DNA of 64,000 nucleotides from Patiriisocius_A hiemis (lineage in GTDB: Bacteria > Bacteroidota > Bacteroidia > Flavobacteriales > Flavobacteriaceae), in the NCBI RefSeq assembly GCF_031846325.1, contig NZ_JAVRHZ010000003.1, positions 62,001 through 126,000 of the forward strand, read 5' to 3'. Under the pieces are notes generated by a model. The model saw only the letters and a list, made by a program, of their open reading frames with translations, did not search any database and had not been told where the DNA came from. Within the stretch, counting starts at the first letter, position 1, and each line of letters begins with the position of its first letter. Made by a program: the position numbers and the translations under genes. Positions 36,289-44,984 of this stretch are shown one piece after another.

Positions 36289-37267
36289 ACTTTTGTTTTT
36301 TTATAGTCTTATTGTTAAAAACCATTGCCAATATTTTTCTTAATTGATTGTATTCTATTAAAAAAGCATCATGCCCATGAATAGAAGCTATTTTATAATA
36401 ACTCACATTACTTTTTACTAGCTGTAATACTTCATAAGCAGTAACTATTTCACTATTTACATAAAACCCATCGGTATCAATTCCAACTAAATGAATATCA
36501 CTTTCAATCTCTTTTACACTAGCTAGAAAATTTCCCGTTTCTCTAGCAATATTGTGTGTGGTTAACAGGTGATTCAATAACTTATAAGAAGCTAGTTTAA
36601 ACCTTTTTGAAAGCCGTTCTCCATGATGTAACAGCCAGCTTTCAACATTGTAGAGGTATAAGTTTTCGTTTATACTTCTATTAAATTTTGAAGACAACGA
36701 TTGTGGGGTTCTATAAAATGTCATTGCATGTGCTCTGGCATCTTCGATTGGAGTTATAGAGTTATTTAAAATCTGCTTCTGCACTCTACATTGAGCAATT
36801 AGCCAATCTGTAGCTTTCCAGTCTGATGCAATTGGAATTAAGTGTTCAATCAATTTTGGTCTTAATACAGCCATTTGCCAAGCAATACATCCTCCTAGAG
36901 ACCCTCCTATAACAGCAAAAAGTGATTTTATTTTTAATATTTCAAGTCCTTTTAGAAATAGTTTGGTAATATCATATATCTCAAAATCTTTATAGTTTTC
37001 AATTACAAAACCATCGTAACCATTACCAGGCACATTAAAAGAAAGTACGGTATAGTTAGCGGTGTCAATAATTTGATTCTCCCCAATAATTTGACGCCAC
37101 CAACCATTAGCGCCAGTTACATTACTATTTCCTGTTAATGCATGATTTACCAGTACAATAGGAGCTTCACCAATGGGTTGTCCAAAAACTTGATAACTCA
37201 AAGGTATACTTTGATATCTTGCACCATTTCTGGTTTTATAATATGGAATGTTTAATGTCTCTATCAT
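36269..37267 (-). CDS. metX: Homoserine O-acetyltransferase
   Basis: 332-residue alpha/beta-hydrolase enzyme that acetylates homoserine. The catalytic Ser is in VIGGSLGGCIAWQMA, the Asp probably in LVGIDTDGFY, and the His in IHGHDAFLIEY. LVNHALTGNSN is the oxyanion region. It is somewhat shorter than the usual 350-380 residues. It is the first gene behind the SAM-I riboswitch; the intrinsic terminator of that riboswitch ends about 8 bases before its ATG. Confidence 0.93.
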   Translation of the reverse strand: MIETLNIPYYKTRNGARYQSIPLSYQVFGQPIGEAPIVLVNHALTGNSNVTGANGWWRQIIGENQIIDTANYTVLSFNVPGNGYDGFVIENYKDFEIYDITKLFLKGLEILKIKSLFAVIGGSLGGCIAWQMAVLRPKLIEHLIPIASDWKATDWLIAQCRVQKQILNNSITPIEDARAHAMTFYRTPQSLSSKFNRSINENLYLYNVESWLLHHGERLSKRFKLASYKLLNHLLTTHNIARETGNFLASVKEIESDIHLVGIDTDGFYVNSEIVTAYEVLQLVKSNVSYYKIASIHGHDAFLIEYNQLRKILAMVFNNKTIKKQKYEYANT

Positions 37268-37274
37268 TTTATTT

Positions 37275-37313
37275 AAAAAAACAGCAGTATTCTAATAGCT
37301 TTAAGTAACTGCT
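37275..37313 (-). terminator. Riboswitch-controlled terminator before metX
   Basis: On the minus strand AGCAGT (37308-37313) pairs with ACTGCT (37283-37288) around a longer, partly paired loop, followed by a seven-T run (37275-37281). It sits directly before the metX ATG at 37267 and so is the likely expression platform of the SAM-I element upstream. The basal stem is short (6 bp). Confidence 0.6.
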
Positions 37314-37379
37314 ACTGGGTTAACTAATATTAAAATGATATCGAGAAAAGTGAACAAGAATATGTTCCTTTTGTTTTTT

Positions 37380-37484
37380 GTTATCTATCTAAATACAAAT
37401 TTAGTAGAATGTAGCACCTTCCCCGATAAGTCAGGAGGTTGCTAAGGTTTCTAAGGGTCTAATCCCTCCACCTTTCTTGATAAC
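37380..37484 (-). ncRNA. SAM-I (S-box) riboswitch controlling the methionine operon
   Basis: On the minus strand the P1 stem GTTATC (37479-37484) closes with GATAAC (37380-37385). Conserved S-box core segments follow in order: GAAAGGTGGAGGGA, ACCCTTAGAAACC, TTAGCAACCTC and AAGGTGCTACATTCTAC, then a P4 stem CTAAAT/ATTTAG. This matches the S-box core (GAGGGA ... GAAACC ... GCAACC ... GGTGCTA). With SAM bound, transcription of metX-hom-osmC-metZ-metH-metF should end at the terminator next to metX. Confidence 0.93.
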
Positions 37485-37667
37485 GCTTCAATAAAGTTTT
37501 GAACTTTGTGAGCACAAATATTCAAAATTAAAATTGAACTATCCAAGCTTTTTAGATTTTTTTTCTAAATAAACACTATTCTATGCGTTTTTAATGAAAA
37601 ATAATCTTTAATTATTTATTTAAAAGATAATTATTCATATTAACATAATATAAACAGACTTTCCATT

Positions 37668-37696
37668 TTGTATATAAACTTGTTTCCCTATTTTTG
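37668..37696 (+). promoter_or_regulatory. Promoter of metK
   Basis: TTG (37668-37670) is followed after 18 bases by TATTTTTG (37689-37696), a full Bacteroidota minus 33/minus 7 pair. It places the transcript start just before the SAM-II-like element. Confidence 0.65.
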
Positions 37697-37710
37697 TCGC
37701 TGAAATTTTA

Positions 37711-37804
37711 CAGAGGATAGATTTGACTGATTGCAACCTCTTCAGGTTCGAAAAAACCGAAGCTGAGATTCCAAATCAAGTTTGGGATAAAAATGCTAAA
37801 GGCA
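37711..37804 (+). ncRNA. SAM-II-like riboswitch upstream of metK
   Basis: P1 is AGAGG (37712-37716) with CCTCT (37737-37741). The loop reads GATTTGACTGATTGCAACC and the 3' segment GATAAAAATGCTAAAGG, matching the SAM-II consensus GATTTGA..., TTGCA.CC and GCTAAA. Between the P1 3' arm and the 3' segment are about 43 extra bases that fold as further hairpins (for example CCAAA/TTTGG at 37771-37785). Bases AAAGG could also pair with CCTTT downstream. The element lies on the same strand as and before metK; regulation is probably at translation, as there is no clear terminator. Confidence 0.8.
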
Positions 37805-37870
37805 GTGTAAACTCCTTTCGACGTTTTCGTCAAATCGCCTAAAACATAATTTTAAAATTTAAACCATTTT

Positions 37871-39124
37871 ATGGCGTATTTATTTACTTCAGAAAGTGTT
37901 TCTGAAGGACACCCAGACAAAGTAGCAGACCAAATTAGTGATGCTTTATTAGATAATTTTTTAGCTTTCGACCCTGAATCTAAAGTAGCTTGCGAAACGC
38001 TAGTTACTACTGGACAAGTAGTGCTTGCAGGAGAAGTAAAAAGTGACACCTATCTTGACGTACAAAACATTGCAAGAGATGTTATTAATAAAATTGGCTA
38101 CACAAAAGGAGCTTACCAGTTTAGTGGTGACTCTTGTGGTGTTATTTCTTTAATTCACGAGCAATCGCAAGACATTAACCAAGGAGTTGATAGAGCAAGC
38201 AAAGAAGAGCAAGGAGCTGGTGACCAAGGTATGATGTTTGGCTACGCAACAAAAGAAACCGAAAATTATATGCCGCTGGCATTAGATATTTCACACAAAA
38301 TTTTAATTGAACTTGCGGCACTTAGAAGAGAAGGAACTAAAATTCCATATCTAAGACCTGATTCTAAAAGTCAAGTAACAATTGAGTATAGTGATGATAA
38401 TGTACCTCAAAGAATCGTAGCCATTGTAGTCTCTACACAGCATGATGATTTTGACGCAGACGATGCTATGCTTGCAAAAATTAAAAAAGATATTGTAGCC
38501 ATTTTAATCCCTCGAGTAAAGGCACAATTGCCACAATACGTACAAGATTTATTTACAGACGACATTACATATCATATTAACCCAACAGGAAAATTTGTAA
38601 TTGGAGGCCCTCATGGAGATACTGGCTTAACAGGACGTAAAATTATTGTAGATACATACGGCGGAAAAGGTGCGCATGGTGGAGGTGCTTTTAGTGGAAA
38701 AGACCCAAGTAAAGTAGATAGAAGTGCCGCCTATGCATCTAGACATATTGCAAAAAATTTAGTAGCTGCTGGATTGTGTGATGAAGTATTGGTACAAGTA
38801 TCGTATGCAATTGGTGTGGTAGAGCCTACTTCCATTTTGGTAAACACCTACGGAACTGCAAAAGTCGATGTAACTGATGGTGAAATAGCAAAAAAAGTAG
38901 CTGCTATTTTTGATATGAGACCTGCAGCAATTGAAAGTAGATTAAAACTCCGAAATCCAATCTATCAAGAAACAGCTGCTTATGGACATATGGGTAGAAA
39001 ACCTGAGACTATTACAAAGACATTTGAGAGTCCATACAATGGTAAAATTGAAAAAGAGGTAGAATTATTTACCTGGGAAAAACTAGACTATGTAACTGCT
39101 GTAAAAGAAGCATTTAGTTTATAA
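37871..39124 (+). CDS. metK: S-adenosylmethionine synthase
   Basis: Makes SAM from ATP and methionine. 417 residues. Signature blocks are FTSESVSEGHPDKVADQISDA at the start, GEVKSDTYLD, the phosphate loop GGAFSGKDPSKVDRSAAY and the GPHGDTGLTGRKI segment. It is preceded by the SAM-II-like element and followed by a strong terminator. It faces away from the methionine operon. Confidence 0.97.
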   Translation: MAYLFTSESVSEGHPDKVADQISDALLDNFLAFDPESKVACETLVTTGQVVLAGEVKSDTYLDVQNIARDVINKIGYTKGAYQFSGDSCGVISLIHEQSQDINQGVDRASKEEQGAGDQGMMFGYATKETENYMPLALDISHKILIELAALRREGTKIPYLRPDSKSQVTIEYSDDNVPQRIVAIVVSTQHDDFDADDAMLAKIKKDIVAILIPRVKAQLPQYVQDLFTDDITYHINPTGKFVIGGPHGDTGLTGRKIIVDTYGGKGAHGGGAFSGKDPSKVDRSAAYASRHIAKNLVAAGLCDEVLVQVSYAIGVVEPTSILVNTYGTAKVDVTDGEIAKKVAAIFDMRPAAIESRLKLRNPIYQETAAYGHMGRKPETITKTFESPYNGKIEKEVELFTWEKLDYVTAVKEAFSL

Positions 39125-39142
39125 AATTGAATATTTAATTAT

Positions 39143-39171
39143 AAAAAGCCGCTCAATTGAGCGGCTTTTTT
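39143..39171 (+). terminator. Terminator of metK
   Basis: Stem-loop AGCCGCTCAATTGAGCGGCT, preceded by A and followed by T. The same 20 bases recur at 40666-40685. Confidence 0.9.
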
Positions 39172-39179
39172 ATTACAAT

Positions 39180-39296
39180 CCACAATTAATTAATACCTTA
39201 CAATCTGGATTGTACAATATAGAAAAAGACTACCAAGATGTTTATACTGTGCAAAAAATGGTTTTAAAACGAGGAAGTAATTATTATGAATTTTAA
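39180..39296 (+). pseudogene. Orphan C-terminal fragment upstream of the LRR gene
   Basis: A 38-codon frame starting PQLINTLQSGLYNIEKDYQD, with no start codon: upstream it runs into the metK terminator. Its stop overlaps the start codon of the next gene in exactly the same register as the homologous fragment at 22332-22436. The shared PQLINTLQ.GLYNI.K.Y core, with many synonymous base differences, argues for descent from a coding sequence, probably the end of a secreted protein. Confidence 0.5.
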
Positions 39297-40662
39297 AAAA
39301 CTATATCCTTTACTAATTATATTTTTTATCTGGGAGCAGCCACTTTGTGCCCAGATTATAAACTTTCCAGACCCCAATTTTAAGGATGCATTGGTAAACT
39401 CGCCTTGTGTCTCTTTTACAGGTGATTGTGACGACCCCTCTTTAATAGATGCAGATTTTAATGACGATGGGGAAATAGATATGATGGAGGCAGAGCTTAT
39501 ACAAGTACTTTGTTTTTCAAATGTTAATAATATAACCTCAGTAGAGGGAATAGAACATTTCGTGAACTTAAACTATTTATCTGTTGGAGTTAATGACCTT
39601 ACTAGTTTAGATGTAAGTCAAAATACACTTTTAGAATACATAGGATGTCCTAGCAATGAAATAACGTCAATAAATCTTGGGGATAATCCCAACCTAATTG
39701 AATTAAGTTGCTCTAATAACCTGTTAACTTCTATTGATATTTCTCAAAATCCTAACCTAGAGGTATTAAATGTTTCTAGCAATACTTTAAATTCAATTTC
39801 AGTATCAAGTAATGTTAACTTAAAAAGACTAACAATAAGAAATAATAATCTTAACGATATGGATATTTCTCAAAATATTAATCTTGAGAGTATTTCAATC
39901 CAGGAAAACAGTTTAACTACATTAGATATTTCTAATAACATTAATTTAATGAGTTTTAATATTTCTGGAAATCAATTTACAGAACTTCCCGATATCACAA
40001 ATAATCCTTTGCTAGCAGGTATTTCTTGTGCAGATAATTTTCTTACAGAGCTACATGTTGATGAGGCAGTAAACCCAAATATTACATTGCTTAGCTGTGT
40101 AAACAATTTAATTACTCAAATTACAATTCCTACTACTGTAGAGCAGCTTAATATTCGAGAAAACCCTATTACAGGTGAGATAGATTTAACTCAAATGACA
40201 GCACTTTGGTCTGCTCGTCTTAATGATACACAAATATCTGGACTTAATATACAAAACGGAGCAAACGATATGTTACAAATTTTTGATGTTTTTAATACTC
40301 CCAATTTAAGCTGTATTCAAGTAGATGATGTACAAGCAATACAACAAGGAGGATTTCCTTATAATAATTGGGATGTAGACAATACACTTGTTTTTAGTGA
40401 AAACTGTAGTGAATTAGGTGTTGAGGACACACTAGAAAATAGCATAGGGGTTTTTCCCAATCCAGTTGCAAATTTTTTATATGTTACTACTATTTCTAAC
40501 TATGCTTTTACAAACTTCACAATACATAATTTACAGGGAGAAGTGGTAAAAAAAGGAAAATACACTCTAAGTATAGATATGAGCAAACTATCTACAGGCA
40601 TTTATTTTATAACAGTAGAAACAGATGATAGTTCTATAACAAAAAAGATAATCAAAAAATAA
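39286..40662 (+). CDS. Secreted leucine-rich-repeat protein with T9SS sorting tail
   Basis: 458 residues with a signal peptide ending near LCAQ. Eight or more short repeats of the form LxxLDVSQNxxLxxLxxxxNxL run from about residue 80 to 340, as in bacterial cell-surface LRR proteins; Asn/Ile-rich caps follow. The C-terminal tail is a type A sorting signal (VFPNPVANFLYV, IHNLQGEVVKKG, LSTGIYFITVETD, KKIIKK). It is expected to be exported and surface-attached, probably for binding. It overlaps the orphan frame described upstream. Confidence 0.9.
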   Translation: MNFKKLYPLLIIFFIWEQPLCAQIINFPDPNFKDALVNSPCVSFTGDCDDPSLIDADFNDDGEIDMMEAELIQVLCFSNVNNITSVEGIEHFVNLNYLSVGVNDLTSLDVSQNTLLEYIGCPSNEITSINLGDNPNLIELSCSNNLLTSIDISQNPNLEVLNVSSNTLNSISVSSNVNLKRLTIRNNNLNDMDISQNINLESISIQENSLTTLDISNNINLMSFNISGNQFTELPDITNNPLLAGISCADNFLTELHVDEAVNPNITLLSCVNNLITQITIPTTVEQLNIRENPITGEIDLTQMTALWSARLNDTQISGLNIQNGANDMLQIFDVFNTPNLSCIQVDDVQAIQQGGFPYNNWDVDNTLVFSENCSELGVEDTLENSIGVFPNPVANFLYVTTISNYAFTNFTIHNLQGEVVKKGKYTLSIDMSKLSTGIYFITVETDDSSITKKIIKK

Positions 40663-40690
40663 AAAAGCCGCTCAATTGAGCGGCTTTTTT
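40661..40690. terminator. Bidirectional terminator between LRR gene and M28 peptidase
   Basis: AGCCGCTCAATTGAGCGGCT with A and T runs on either side, identical in its 20-base stem-loop to the metK terminator. It serves the plus-strand LRR gene and the minus-strand peptidase gene. Confidence 0.88.
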
Positions 40691-40693
40691 GTT

Positions 40694-42244
40694 TTAGTTT
40701 CCTCCTTCACGTTGTGGAGATCGTGGCGAAGGCCATTCTCTTTGTTTTCCCGTTCTATTATTTACAGGCATTATTCTCTTAACTCGAGAAGACTTTTCTG
40801 GGTCTTCACTTGCCATGTAAGCTAATACTGCTGTGAGTATTGCATTGTTTCGCACATCATCAAAAATAATTTTATCGTAAGTATCCCTATTAGTATGCCA
40901 TGTATAATTCCAATAGGACCAGTTTAAAGAACTTAAACTAAAGGCAGGAGCTCCTGCTGCTTGAAACGAAGCATAATCTGAGCCTCCTCTAGCTGGCGTC
41001 CCAGGAAAAGTAGTTTCTATATGTTTTGTAATATCATTTGGTACAGCACTAAGCCAGCGTGATAGATATTCGTAAGAGTTTAAAAAACCTCCCCCACTCA
41101 TTCGCACTACTCTACCTGTACCATTATCTTGATTAAATACAGCCTGAACACCTTCAACAATTTCTGGATTATCTTCAACATAAGCTCTAGAACCGTTAAG
41201 CCCTTGTTCTTCGCTCCCCCAAAGCCCAACTATAATAGTTCTTTTTGGGTTAGGATATATTTTCTTTAAAATTCTAGCCGCTTCCATCATAATTATAGTT
41301 CCAGTACCATTATCTGTAGCACCTGTTCCTCCATCCCAAGAGTCAAAATGTGCAGAAAGAATTACGTATTCGTCTGGCTTTTCGTTTCCTTTTATCTCTG
41401 CAATGGTATTAAATGTTGGTACAGTTCCTAATTCTTTAGACTCAGCAACAACTTTTATTTTAGGACTTTTACCACTTTCAACCAGACGGTACAACATCCC
41501 ATAGTCTTCAAGCTCTATATCTACGGTTGGTATTTTTTTTGTTCTAGCACTAAAAATTTTATTCACTCCAAAGCCACGAGACCAATTAGAAGCAACAATA
41601 CCAGCGGCACCAGCATCTTCTAAAGCAGCTATAATTGTACGACTATTATAGCCTGTTCTATTTATATTTTCTCTCCATTCTTTAGTTTGTGCTTCACGAT
41701 TTTCTTTCATTTTAGTAAAAGATTCTTCTGTAGCAAACTCTTCCCAATTATAATCTGGACGTCCAGTAGGTTGGTTCATAGAAACCATAACAAATTTACC
41801 TTTTACACTTGGAAGCCACTTTGTAAAAGCTATAGAGTCTTTAAAAGTTGGCATCGTTATAAGGCCAGCTGTAACACCATTTGGACCCGTACTAGGATTC
41901 CAAGCTAACTGGGTTCCCTTTAAAGATTGTACTCTTGGTGAAACCATATCAATATGTGTAATTCCACGCTCCCAGCCACGCCAAGTACCATAGTTTTGGA
42001 TTTCTGCATTAATACCCCAAGATTTATATTTCTCAAGTGCCCAATCTGCGGCGTCCTTCATTTGTGGAGTTCCAACAAGTCTAGGTCCAATTTCATCTAG
42101 GAGCTCATGTGCTAATTCTTCAAGTTGAGAATTTTCATTGGCTTCTTTTACGATTGCATCTACAATAGTTTTAGTATCCTGAGCAGTTACTGTAAAAGAG
42201 ACAATAAACATTAGAGCTACAAGAAAGTGTAAGTTTAGTTTCAT
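40694..42244 (-). CDS. Secreted M28 family metallopeptidase
   Basis: 516 residues with a signal peptide (ending near FTVTAQ). The two-zinc site of the M28 (carboxypeptidase Q/aminopeptidase) family is visible in order: His in SAHFDSWDGG, Asp in GATDNGTGT, Glu-Glu in WGSEEQGLNGS, Asp in NQDNGTG and His in WHTNRDTYDK. A PA-like insert lies at about residues 130-260. No sorting tail is seen, so it is probably periplasmic or lipid-free outer membrane associated. It likely trims peptides. Confidence 0.9.
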   Translation of the reverse strand: MKLNLHFLVALMFIVSFTVTAQDTKTIVDAIVKEANENSQLEELAHELLDEIGPRLVGTPQMKDAADWALEKYKSWGINAEIQNYGTWRGWERGITHIDMVSPRVQSLKGTQLAWNPSTGPNGVTAGLITMPTFKDSIAFTKWLPSVKGKFVMVSMNQPTGRPDYNWEEFATEESFTKMKENREAQTKEWRENINRTGYNSRTIIAALEDAGAAGIVASNWSRGFGVNKIFSARTKKIPTVDIELEDYGMLYRLVESGKSPKIKVVAESKELGTVPTFNTIAEIKGNEKPDEYVILSAHFDSWDGGTGATDNGTGTIIMMEAARILKKIYPNPKRTIIVGLWGSEEQGLNGSRAYVEDNPEIVEGVQAVFNQDNGTGRVVRMSGGGFLNSYEYLSRWLSAVPNDITKHIETTFPGTPARGGSDYASFQAAGAPAFSLSSLNWSYWNYTWHTNRDTYDKIIFDDVRNNAILTAVLAYMASEDPEKSSRVKRIMPVNNRTGKQREWPSPRSPQREGGN

Positions 42245-42478
42245 TTTCTGAAAGTTTTTTGTGGTTATAGAATATCTAAATTTACAATTAATCCTCTTCA
42301 GAATACCATATTTTACAAGAGAAATTGAATATTTAGTAACAAAAGGAACCCCTCTACGACTAATATTGCAGAACTTTTCAGAATTGGGTTTTCTAACTCA
42401 AAGATTTTTCCGAAATTGAACACACATTCCATACTTGGGATTTCAAAGATTTTGCTAACCATATAAAAAGGCACCACT

Positions 42479-43819
42479 ATGTCTGATGATTTTGATTTAT
42501 TAGAAACCGAGTCTAACTCAAAACAAGAAAAAGTAGAAGTAAACTGGGGGAAAGCTGTTGACCAAATGAAGTCTAAGCTTGCCACCGAAGATGACCCAGA
42601 GGCACGACAAAAAATATTAAACGCAACCCTTGACGATGTTGTAGGGATGGCAGAAAAGGACAGAACATCGCTCCTAGATGCCATTAAAGACCTTACCGAC
42701 TACCAAGACGAAGTAGGAATTATCTTTGAAAAATTTTCTACCCTTAATGCAGATGAGCAAAAAGTAATTGATAATGCACAAAAAGGATTAGAGCGGGCGC
42801 AACAAGCTCTAGAAGATGCAGAAAATGTAAAAGACAATTGGTGGAATAATCTTTGGGGACGCAAAGCACGTATTAAAAAGCGTCAAGCAGAATTGGAAGC
42901 GGCAAAAAAAGTACGTGAGGGAGCTGATATGAAAGCAAAGCAAATGTTCCAAGAACGTATTGAAAGTGCTGATGTACAAACATTACTTAATGAACTTTCT
43001 TACAAGAGTCAAGCTGCTGTTACTCGTTTAAAAAATCGTGAGGTAGAGATAAAAGAAGTAGAAGACAAATTACAAGTTGCCATTGTAGAAGCAAGTAAAA
43101 ACCATACAAAGGCGCTTGAAAAAAAGAAAGAAACAGAAGATAAACTAGAAGAGCAATACGCTTTATTAAAGCAAGCTAGACAAGCGCTTGAAGAAATTGC
43201 AGACAAGCAATCTACGGCCTATTCTGAAGCTATTGGTAAAGTAACAGAAATCGAACAAAAAGTAGAAGAGCTAGAAGGTCTTAAAAATGCCTACACAACC
43301 CTTGCTGCAAGTAAGGATAGTTTTGTGCACAAACATAACCTTACCATAAAAGTATTGACCTCGTTACGTAGTAATTTACAAACACATCGTGCGAAACTTA
43401 AAAGCGACACCGATGAACGTTTAAAGTATTACGATGGATATGTAGTAGCTCTTAAGGCCAGAACAGACCAAGAATTTGCCGCTATCTTAGAGCACTTAGG
43501 TGTAAAAACAGATGAACATATTGGGCAGACACTTGCTGCGATGCATACCGCGAGTGCAAAAGCACGACAAGAAATGATGGATAACATCCCTGTTCACGAA
43601 AAAGTAATGCAAGGTGTGTATTCTAGCTATGCAGAATCACTTCAAGAAATTAGGCAAAAGGATGCAAAAATTCAAGAAGAATTTGCAGACCGATATGGTA
43701 TTGACATGAAAGAAATTTTTGAGGAATACTATGCAAGCGATGGGAATGCACCAGCTGGAGATGACAACCCTACTCCAGAAAAAACAACTCCCTCTGGAGA
43801 TGATGACTTGTTAGGGTAA
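42479..43819 (+). CDS. Large coiled-coil protein, first gene of the uncharacterised AAA+ cluster
   Basis: 446 residues, acidic, without signal peptide or membrane segment. A helical N-terminal part precedes a predicted coiled coil from about residue 95 to 320, where Glu/Lys/Ala/Gln heptads run almost without break (for example RAQQALEDAENVKD, KKKETEDKLEEQYALLKQARQ). The tail is Asp-rich and low complexity and ends DDDLLG. It resembles TelA-type coiled-coil proteins in composition only; no specific family is recognised. It is the first gene of a same-strand cluster and probably a scaffold or client for the AAA+ ATPase two genes on. Confidence 0.85.
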   Translation: MSDDFDLLETESNSKQEKVEVNWGKAVDQMKSKLATEDDPEARQKILNATLDDVVGMAEKDRTSLLDAIKDLTDYQDEVGIIFEKFSTLNADEQKVIDNAQKGLERAQQALEDAENVKDNWWNNLWGRKARIKKRQAELEAAKKVREGADMKAKQMFQERIESADVQTLLNELSYKSQAAVTRLKNREVEIKEVEDKLQVAIVEASKNHTKALEKKKETEDKLEEQYALLKQARQALEEIADKQSTAYSEAIGKVTEIEQKVEELEGLKNAYTTLAASKDSFVHKHNLTIKVLTSLRSNLQTHRAKLKSDTDERLKYYDGYVVALKARTDQEFAAILEHLGVKTDEHIGQTLAAMHTASAKARQEMMDNIPVHEKVMQGVYSSYAESLQEIRQKDAKIQEEFADRYGIDMKEIFEEYYASDGNAPAGDDNPTPEKTTPSGDDDLLG

Positions 43820-43850
43820 TTAAAAACACAAAATTAAATAAGTTAAAAAT

Positions 43851-43878
43851 ACCTCACAGTTTTTAAAACCTGTGAGGT
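43851..43878. repeat. Inverted repeat in the spacer of the uncharacterised cluster
   Basis: ACCTCACAG and CTGTGAGGT face each other across a 10-base A/T loop between the first and second genes of the cluster. On the plus strand there is no T run after it, so it is not a good terminator for the first gene; it could be an RNA processing or stability hairpin. Confidence 0.5.
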
Positions 43879-43932
43879 CTATCATAATACAGTTTACTTA
43901 CTTTCGACCAGACAAAATAACAACTACAAATA

Positions 43933-44982
43933 ATGTCCATTAATCAAATTGTTACACCCCTAGATAGTGCTGTTCTTGAAACAAAAGAGCAATACGAGGT
44001 GTATTTTAAATTGGTTACGCATGCCTTTAATGAATTAGTAGATGCATTACATGAAAAGGATATTTGTAGCGATCAAGAAATCACTTATATAAAACAGTAC
44101 TGTGAGTTATTGGTCTATTCGTTGGAAGCCTTCAGAATAAAATATTTATACGATGAAGAGGAGAAAATGAAGATAGACTTAACTGAATCTGGATATCCTA
44201 ATTACCTAGAGTTTAGATATCTCATTAATGATTTAGCTTTACGGAATGAGCATATTAAAAAATTACCTCCTGTTGAAAGTTTAAAAAAAGATTTTTTAGA
44301 ATCACTACTTAAGTATAAAGAACCTGTCTCTAAAGATAAGTTGCAAAAAGCAGCATCTATAGTATACTACACAACTGTTGACGAGCGACTTATTTTTAAG
44401 CGTTTTGTACAAGGAAAAGTAATAGATATTAACACCAAAGAAGCACAATATCTTACTAGCTGGTCATTTTATGATGTTACTTATAACAGGCCTTATATAT
44501 GTTTTCTCTATTTTGATTTATACAAAGAGAAGCTTGAAGATTACAAAGAAAAAATATATGATGTACTAGAAACAGTAGCCGATAGACAAATGCCTGCAGA
44601 TATGATGGCGTTCGCAATTGATAAAAAACTATCAAAAATGTGGCCTAAGCGTTTGCGAATAATAGACTTAGGTCCATTACATACCATCTTTGCTAAAGAT
44701 GAACTTGTAGTTACCCATGCCCTTTTAAAAGCAATGAGTACTAAAACACTAGACTTATCTTCCTATGCAATGTCATTTACCGTAGACGAAGCAAAATCTG
44801 TTGGAACTATTGAAGAAGGAGGTTTTTTTAGCACTACTTATTTACAAAACTGGGAAGTAAAAAGACCAAAAAAGTATGTGTTTACCTCTCACAGAGTAAT
44901 ACAGTTATTATATGACGACATCCCAGAACACATTAATACATTAACCGAAGACCCCATTGAAATAGCAGCATTAACCCTTTAA
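43933..44982 (+). CDS. Unknown protein, second gene of the AAA+ cluster
   Basis: 349 residues, soluble, rich in Tyr, Lys and Glu. The first 130 residues look helical, and the remainder mixes sheet and helix (for example the YNRPYICFLYFDLYKEKLEDYKEK stretch and the C-terminal VFTSHRVIQLLYDD block). No catalytic motif is recognised. It ends 2 bases before the AAA+ ATPase gene, so they are translated together and it is probably a partner of that ATPase. Confidence 0.82.
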   Translation: MSINQIVTPLDSAVLETKEQYEVYFKLVTHAFNELVDALHEKDICSDQEITYIKQYCELLVYSLEAFRIKYLYDEEEKMKIDLTESGYPNYLEFRYLINDLALRNEHIKKLPPVESLKKDFLESLLKYKEPVSKDKLQKAASIVYYTTVDERLIFKRFVQGKVIDINTKEAQYLTSWSFYDVTYNRPYICFLYFDLYKEKLEDYKEKIYDVLETVADRQMPADMMAFAIDKKLSKMWPKRLRIIDLGPLHTIFAKDELVVTHALLKAMSTKTLDLSSYAMSFTVDEAKSVGTIEEGGFFSTTYLQNWEVKRPKKYVFTSHRVIQLLYDDIPEHINTLTEDPIEIAALTL

Positions 44983-44984
44983 TT

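Noticed and set aside
39600..40300. DNA-level tandem repeats
   Set aside because: The periodicity comes from leucine-rich repeats in the protein, not from DNA repeats; the same is true for the VCBS repeats at 21.2-22.3 kb.
42313..42684. A 123-codon minus-strand frame across the start of the coiled-coil gene
   Set aside because: It overlaps the confirmed start of that gene on the other strand and has Ser/Phe-rich shadow composition.
42479..43819. TelA-type tellurite resistance protein
   Set aside because: Only general coiled-coil composition agrees; no TelA motif was recognised and there are no TerD-type neighbours.
43851..43878. Terminator of the coiled-coil gene
   Set aside because: Stem is good but there is no T run on the plus strand, so it is listed as a repeat instead.
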